Part shown: positions 59,856 through 64,000 of the stretch, one piece after another | How the letters are laid out: each line of letters starts with the position of its first letter | Numbering within the stretch: the stretch's first letter is position 1 | NCBI RefSeq assembly: GCF_006170445.1 | Contig: NZ_VCNA01000008.1 | Coordinates: forward strand, 237,326 to 301,325 | DNA: 64,000 nucleotides | Direction: 5' to 3' | Origin: Brevibacillus dissolubilis | GTDB taxonomy: Bacteria; Bacillota; Bacilli; Brevibacillales; Brevibacillaceae | Notes under the pieces: generated by a model | The model's database searches: none | Seen by the model: the letters and a program-made list of their open reading frames with translations, nothing else | What the model was told of the DNA's origin: nothing | Program-made: the position numbers and the translations under genes

Positions 59856-60953
59856 CTATTGGATGCCGCCAGGGGATTGCAGATGCACATCGACAGACAC
59901 ACGGAATTCCAGTTGCGGGTAGATATTTTTCCACTCTTTCCACTCATTTTGATTATTCCAGTGACGGGAGCGGTAGCGCAGCCCAAACCCAATCGGATCT
60001 ACCTGATGCTTCTGCAGCTTCTGAAGCAATGCCAGCATGTTTTTCTCCACGACTTCGTTTGCAATCCGTTCATACTCATGAAGGGGGATGGGCTTGTCAT
60101 GGGAAGTCGGTTGAACCTTTTCCTCGATGACCCCATTGATCTTAACCTGCATATCCAAATATGGTGTTCCCCCTTTTGGTGTATGAATCTTGTAGTCTGC
60201 CTTGGCCCTATCCGCGTAAATAATAAACTCGTGATTCTTATCTTTTACCTTGATTTCCAGTTTGGACAGCTCCTCCGCCACAATCCGGTAGTTCTTGGTC
60301 TCTTCCGTATTAAGCCGGAGGGCTGCGCGATAATCCTTGAATATATCCACGGTATCGATTTTCAAATACTCCTTTTTGGCTTCAATCACTGGCAGCAGGG
60401 CATCCAATCCCAGCTCGGTCATATGGCGGTAGAAGTCAAACAGATAAATCGAGACGATATACTGAGACTCTACCCCCGTATTGCCGAACGCCAGAAAGAG
60501 CCAGTTGGACGGAATTCGTTCTGACTTTGGTTTCATGCTCAGAACGGTATAGGCATCTGGTTTCCCTGCACCCAACCATGCGACTAACTGAATGTCGCGG
60601 CGGCGTAAAAACCAGTCCAGCACCTCGCGCATATCCTCTTTGACCAGCTTCTCGCCAAATACGATCGCCTTGGTATGACCAAAATCGAGCTCTTTATCCA
60701 CCCTGGATTTCATCAGGGCGACTGCCTCGGCAATCGTGTCCTTCTCTTCAGAGATCAGTTGAAATTTCTGCTCCCCTGACTTGGGCTCACCGATTGGGAT
60801 TGCAAGCTTCAGCGTCACTTTATACTTCTGCTTCTTCCCCTTGTCCACACCCACGGAGACGACGAAGGAACGCTTGTCGATGTCTTTAAACCCACAGCCA
60901 CTGGTTACAAGGATCACGATTAGGAAGAATATCCACAGTTTCCGTTTACTCAT
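59856..60953 (-). CDS. Spore germination lipoprotein, Ger(x)C family
   Basis: This 365-residue C subunit of a GerA-type germinant receptor has a lipoprotein signal with lipobox TSGC (Cys near 20), then the conserved GFKDIDKRSFVVSVGVD opening of GerAC proteins. It would be anchored outside the inner membrane of the spore. Its ATG overlaps the B subunit gene by 8 nt, the last of an A-B-C operon. Confidence 0.92.
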   Translation of the reverse strand: MSKRKLWIFFLIVILVTSGCGFKDIDKRSFVVSVGVDKGKKQKYKVTLKLAIPIGEPKSGEQKFQLISEEKDTIAEAVALMKSRVDKELDFGHTKAIVFGEKLVKEDMREVLDWFLRRRDIQLVAWLGAGKPDAYTVLSMKPKSERIPSNWLFLAFGNTGVESQYIVSIYLFDFYRHMTELGLDALLPVIEAKKEYLKIDTVDIFKDYRAALRLNTEETKNYRIVAEELSKLEIKVKDKNHEFIIYADRAKADYKIHTPKGGTPYLDMQVKINGVIEEKVQPTSHDKPIPLHEYERIANEVVEKNMLALLQKLQKHQVDPIGFGLRYRSRHWNNQNEWKEWKNIYPQLEFRVSVDVHLQSPGGIQ

Positions 60954-62046
60954 GCCGTTTTTTCCTCCGTACCGCGTAAATCAGCAAGCCGACGATGAGG
61001 AATTCGGTAGCAAACCGGGAATTCAAAAAGAGACGGGCCAGACCATAGACCTGAGGTTCACCGATAACCATCTCCATCGCGAGCATGATCGCGGCAAATC
61101 CACCAATGATCCCCCACCGCCATAGTTTTAGATGACGGTCTTTATTGGTCAGGACCAACGTGCTCTTTATCAGTTCCAAAGCCACGTTCCAGTGCACCAT
61201 CGTACTGACCAGTGCAACCATCACATACACCAGAAGAAACAGATAAAGCACACGCTCGACGATAAAAAACTCCAAACGCATCGCACCCGCTGTCGCCACC
61301 CAAGGGATCGTATAATCGTCAACCCCCATCGTCCCATGAAACCCAATCGGCACAAAAAAACTGGACAAGAGCGTCATGGAACCCATAAGCGTGATTATGG
61401 AGAGGTATTTGGGTGCAAAGCCTTCCCCAAACACCCGATGAAAAATAACCAAATTCAGGTACCCGGAAAAAATAAAGGTCGCCGTCGCCACCAATTCATA
61501 CGACGGCATCTTAAACAGATGGGTGCCCACTTCAATAATCGAATCCCAATGAACTTGATTGTTCAGCACCGCTTTCAGCAGAATAAACGCAACGAACGGG
61601 AGATTAATCGCCAACAATATTTCCAACCCATATAAAATACTTGAAGAGGGCATTCTCATCACATAGCATACAACCAGCACAAAGACCAACATAATGATCT
61701 TCTCATCCACATCTGGGTCAATATATCGGTTGGTGATCATGACAAACGCAAGCAAGGTGACCGCACCAGCCAAAAACCAAGCTGTTGCCAGATAAATCAG
61801 GATCATAGCCGTCACTTTTTTGGGCAAAACCCTGTCCAATATCTCTGGCAGCCCTTCTCCCGGAAAGTGACTGATCAATTTAACAAACAGGTAGATTAAC
61901 GTAACCCCAATGGGAATCGCCACGATGATAGCCATGAGCGCCCCATCATAACGCTTGTCAATCAGGATGCCTGGAACGAAGAGCAGGACGTTGACAAACC
62001 CATTGAGCAGAATCAGATAAAAGTAATATCGACTCCCCATCCACAT
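60946..62046 (-). CDS. Spore germination permease-like protein, GerAB family
   Basis: This 366-residue B subunit of a germinant receptor has about ten hydrophobic segments, of the amino-acid-permease-like GerAB/Spore_permease family. In characterised receptors this subunit binds the small-molecule germinant. AAAGGAGGCG precedes the ATG. It is flanked by the A (21 bp upstream) and C genes. Confidence 0.92.
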   Translation of the reverse strand: MWMGSRYYFYLILLNGFVNVLLFVPGILIDKRYDGALMAIIVAIPIGVTLIYLFVKLISHFPGEGLPEILDRVLPKKVTAMILIYLATAWFLAGAVTLLAFVMITNRYIDPDVDEKIIMLVFVLVVCYVMRMPSSSILYGLEILLAINLPFVAFILLKAVLNNQVHWDSIIEVGTHLFKMPSYELVATATFIFSGYLNLVIFHRVFGEGFAPKYLSIITLMGSMTLLSSFFVPIGFHGTMGVDDYTIPWVATAGAMRLEFFIVERVLYLFLLVYVMVALVSTMVHWNVALELIKSTLVLTNKDRHLKLWRWGIIGGFAAIMLAMEMVIGEPQVYGLARLFLNSRFATEFLIVGLLIYAVRRKKRHE

Positions 62047-62067
62047 CTCTTCCCGCCTCCTTTGGGT

Positions 62068-63393
62068 TCAGCTTTCATCCCCTTTTTTCTGAGGGTAATC
62101 CTGCTTGTACAATTGTAAGTACGGCTTTCCAAAGCTGCGCAAATTGACCAAATACATGATCAGGGCGATATACCCCACCACAATCCCGACCATCCCAAAC
62201 AGCGTCGCGGCCAGCAGCAGTCCATATTTGACCACCCGCACCGCAAAGCTCATCATATTGATCGGAATCACGAAGTTGGAGATCGCCACCGCTGCTACGA
62301 TGATAATCATGATATTTCCGACCAGACCAGCTTCTGTCGCCGCCTGCCCGAGGATCAGACCGCCTACCGTCGTAGCCGTAGGACCGATTACTTTTGGCAG
62401 CCGTACACTCGCCTCTGTCAAAAACTCCATCATCAACAGCATGAACAACACTTCCAAAAAAGACGGATACGGCACAGCCGCCCGGCTCCCCGCTATCATC
62501 AACGCCAGCTGCACCCGTAACAGCTCAGGATTATATGACGTTAACCCCACATAAAAAGCAGGCAATCCCGTCGCCAGCATCAAGCCCACATAGCGTATGA
62601 CGATCAGAAACCGGCCCACCATCGGCAGCTGGATCGAATCATCCATAGAGGAGAAAAAGTCGTAGAAGACGGTTGGAACCACCATCACAAATGGAGTTCC
62701 TTCTATTATCAGTACAACTTTTCCCTCAGCGAGATTCTTGACCGTCCGATCTGGCCGCTCCGTGAGCATCATCGTCGGAAAGAGGTCCATCTTCTTTTTG
62801 GAAAGGGCCTGATGCAGCTGACCAGAGGATTGCAAAAGATCCATATTGATTCCTTCCAGTCTTGTTCGAAACTCCTTGAGCACCATCTGATCCACAATTT
62901 CCTCGTCATAGACCAAAGCCATGCTCGTAGGGGATCTTGTCCCCATTTTGATGATCTCAATCTTCAAGTTTGTTGATCGGTAGCGGTTACGCAACAGATT
63001 GAGATTGACCTGTATATTTTCCGTAAACGCATTTTCCGGCCCCTGTACAACCGTCTCTACCTTGGCCATATCAACCGGACTTGCCTCATATTTCATTGCT
63101 TTAAACAGCAGTACTTGATCTGTAAATAATACAACGACATATCCACTCAGCATGGCTTCCGGAATTTGATCCTCCTGCCCAACGACAAGGCATTCAGGAA
63201 ATGACTCCAGATAGCGTTGGTATTCGATCTCACTGACCATCTCAAAAAAGGGTGTGATCATATTCTTTATGATGAACTTGCTGTCGCACACGCTGCGGAT
63301 AAAGATGATATCGATCTCCATTTGGAGAGATTTAAGCGTCCGTGACTCCACATCTCCAGAGTGAGCCAATTGCGAGAGTATCCACTCTTTCAT
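62068..63393 (-). CDS. Spore germination protein, GerAA family
   Basis: This 441-residue A subunit of a germinant receptor has a soluble N-terminal half (about 1-230), then about five hydrophobic segments and a cytosolic tail. Conserved GerAA stretches include EGTPFVMVVPTVFYDFFSS and VGGLILGQAATEAGLV. It forms an ion channel or scaffold with B and C that triggers germination. It is at the short end of the family length. GGAGTTGGGGGG precedes the ATG. Confidence 0.92.
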   Translation of the reverse strand: MKEWILSQLAHSGDVESRTLKSLQMEIDIIFIRSVCDSKFIIKNMITPFFEMVSEIEYQRYLESFPECLVVGQEDQIPEAMLSGYVVVLFTDQVLLFKAMKYEASPVDMAKVETVVQGPENAFTENIQVNLNLLRNRYRSTNLKIEIIKMGTRSPTSMALVYDEEIVDQMVLKEFRTRLEGINMDLLQSSGQLHQALSKKKMDLFPTMMLTERPDRTVKNLAEGKVVLIIEGTPFVMVVPTVFYDFFSSMDDSIQLPMVGRFLIVIRYVGLMLATGLPAFYVGLTSYNPELLRVQLALMIAGSRAAVPYPSFLEVLFMLLMMEFLTEASVRLPKVIGPTATTVGGLILGQAATEAGLVGNIMIIIVAAVAISNFVIPINMMSFAVRVVKYGLLLAATLFGMVGIVVGYIALIMYLVNLRSFGKPYLQLYKQDYPQKKGDES

Positions 63394-63496
63394 CGAATCC
63401 CCCCAACTCCATTTTGAGGTGGATTTCCTCTAGTTATTACCATTCCCCAACATGCGAAAAATTACCACTATCCCCCAAGATTGTTTTTTAGCAAAT

Positions 63497-63536
63497 AAAA
63501 AAAGCCCCAAGACGGATTATGATCTCGTCTCGAAGC
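63497..63536 (-). terminator. Terminator of the rRNA-tRNA transcript
   Basis: GCTTCGAGACG pairs fully (with G-U pairs) with CGTCTTGGGGC on the minus strand, and a run of seven T follows. Confidence 0.85.
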
Positions 63537-63552
63537 TTTCGTAACGTATGTA

Positions 63553-63635
63553 TGGTGCCGGTAGAGGGACTTGAACCCCCACGGTTTCCCTCACGATTTT
63601 GAGTCGCGCGCGTCTGCCAATTCCGCCATACCGGC
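63553..63635 (-). tRNA. tRNA-Leu (anticodon CAA)
   Basis: An 83-nt gene including an encoded CCA end. Acceptor GCCGGTA pairs with TACCGGC. The anticodon loop CTCAAAA gives anticodon CAA. A long variable arm typical of tRNA-Leu and the T-arm GGTTCAAGTCC are present. Confidence 0.95.
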
Positions 63636-63654
63636 TTATGTGGTGATGATTACA

Positions 63655-63731
63655 TGGTCGGGAAGACAGGATTCGAACCTGCGACCCCTTGGTCCCAAGC
63701 CAAGTACTCTACCAAGCTGAGCTACTTCCCG
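63655..63731 (-). tRNA. tRNA-Pro (anticodon TGG)
   Basis: A 77-nt gene with encoded CCA. Acceptor CGGGAAG pairs with CTTCCCG. The anticodon loop CTTGGGA gives TGG, and the T-arm is GGTTCGAATCC. Confidence 0.95.
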
Positions 63732-63739
63732 ATAAAAAA

Positions 63740-63816
63740 TGGCGTGCCCTGAGAGATTCGAACTCCCGACCTTTTGATTCGTAGTCAAACGCTCTATCCG
63801 GCTGAGCTAAGGGCAC
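63740..63816 (-). tRNA. tRNA-Arg (anticodon ACG)
   Basis: A 77-nt gene with encoded CCA. Acceptor GTGCCCT pairs with AGGGCAC; the anticodon loop CTACGAA gives ACG (A34 is normally converted to inosine). Confidence 0.95.
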
Positions 63817-63875
63817 ATATATCATGAAGGGTTGCACCTTCAAAACTGGGTATGCAAACATTAGGCAATGGTTTG

Positions 63876-64000
63876 TGGATAAGTCCTCGACCGATTAGTA
63901 CTCGTCAGCTCCACGCGTTACCGCGCTTCCACACCGAGCCTATCAACCTCATCGTCTATGAGGGGTCTTACTAGCTTGCGCTATGGGAAGTCTCATCTTG
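63876..64000 (-). rRNA. 23S ribosomal RNA, 3' end (partial)
   Basis: The minus strand reads through the conserved last part of 23S rRNA, for example AGCTAGTAAGACCCCTCATA, then TGGAGCTGACGAGTACTAAT and CGGTCGAGGACTTATCC. The 3' end is placed at about 63876. The gene continues beyond the window. No 5S gene is found between it and the three tRNAs. Confidence 0.93.

Overview
The window comes from an endospore-forming member of the Bacillota (class Bacilli). The signs are a complete gerA-type germinant-receptor operon, strong AGGAGG ribosome binding sites, ATG/GTG/TTG starts, CcpA cre boxes, a flagellar YvyF-like gene, a DUF1128 gene and LytTR signalling. Base composition is moderate (roughly 50% GC by eye). 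A Tumebacillus/Alicyclobacillaceae- or Brevibacillus-like host is a guess, not a result.

Layout. 1-2.4 kb: a minus-strand queuosine operon (transporter-queD-queE-queC, the last cut by the window edge) behind a preQ1-I riboswitch. 2.4-5.1 kb: a secreted multi-Ig-domain protein and a 32-residue membrane peptide. 5.2-12 kb: a maltodextrin-type ABC importer (MalE/F/G, no ATPase gene) divergent from a LacI-type regulator and a cytosolic GH15 glucoamylase, with an array of palindromic operators. 12.4-14.7 kb: a secreted GH30 glycosidase with a cre box. 15-21.5 kb: an inositol-phosphatase-family gene, then a LytS/LytT pair upstream of cstA-ybdD, a likely pyruvate-sensing and uptake module. 22-40 kb: mostly housekeeping or accessory genes, including HPPD, methyltransferases, a putative fatty-acid hydroxylase, a split chemoreceptor-like pair, an M2/M3 peptidase, a DEAD helicase, a small-alarmone-synthetase/PepV dipeptidase fusion, TetR, a broken MFS gene and a matrixin-like protease. 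40-53 kb: a chemoreceptor with an odd acidic/His tail, peptidase U32, citramalate synthase, hydrolases and a cold-shock gene. 53-57 kb: two tandem dynamin-like GTPases. 57-59 kb: an NTPase plus a DpnII/MboI-like nuclease, a candidate defence module. 59-63.4 kb: a DJ-1/PfpI protein and gerA-B-C. 63.5-64 kb: the end of a 23S rRNA gene followed by tRNA-Arg, tRNA-Pro and tRNA-Leu, with no 5S gene between.

Two kinds of intergenic structured element stand out. The first is a family of five hairpins with a fixed 42-nt loop and perfect 21-25 bp arms whose sequence differs between copies in a compensatory way. Four of the five form two inverted pairs with about 264 bp between the partners. The second is a pair of larger (about 200-245 nt) elements, at 28.9-29.2 kb and 52.8-53.0 kb, that share short conserved blocks joined by stems of different sequence. 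Both look like structured RNA or DNA families that ordinary gene annotation would miss. All assignments are from reading the sequence; no database or folding program was run.
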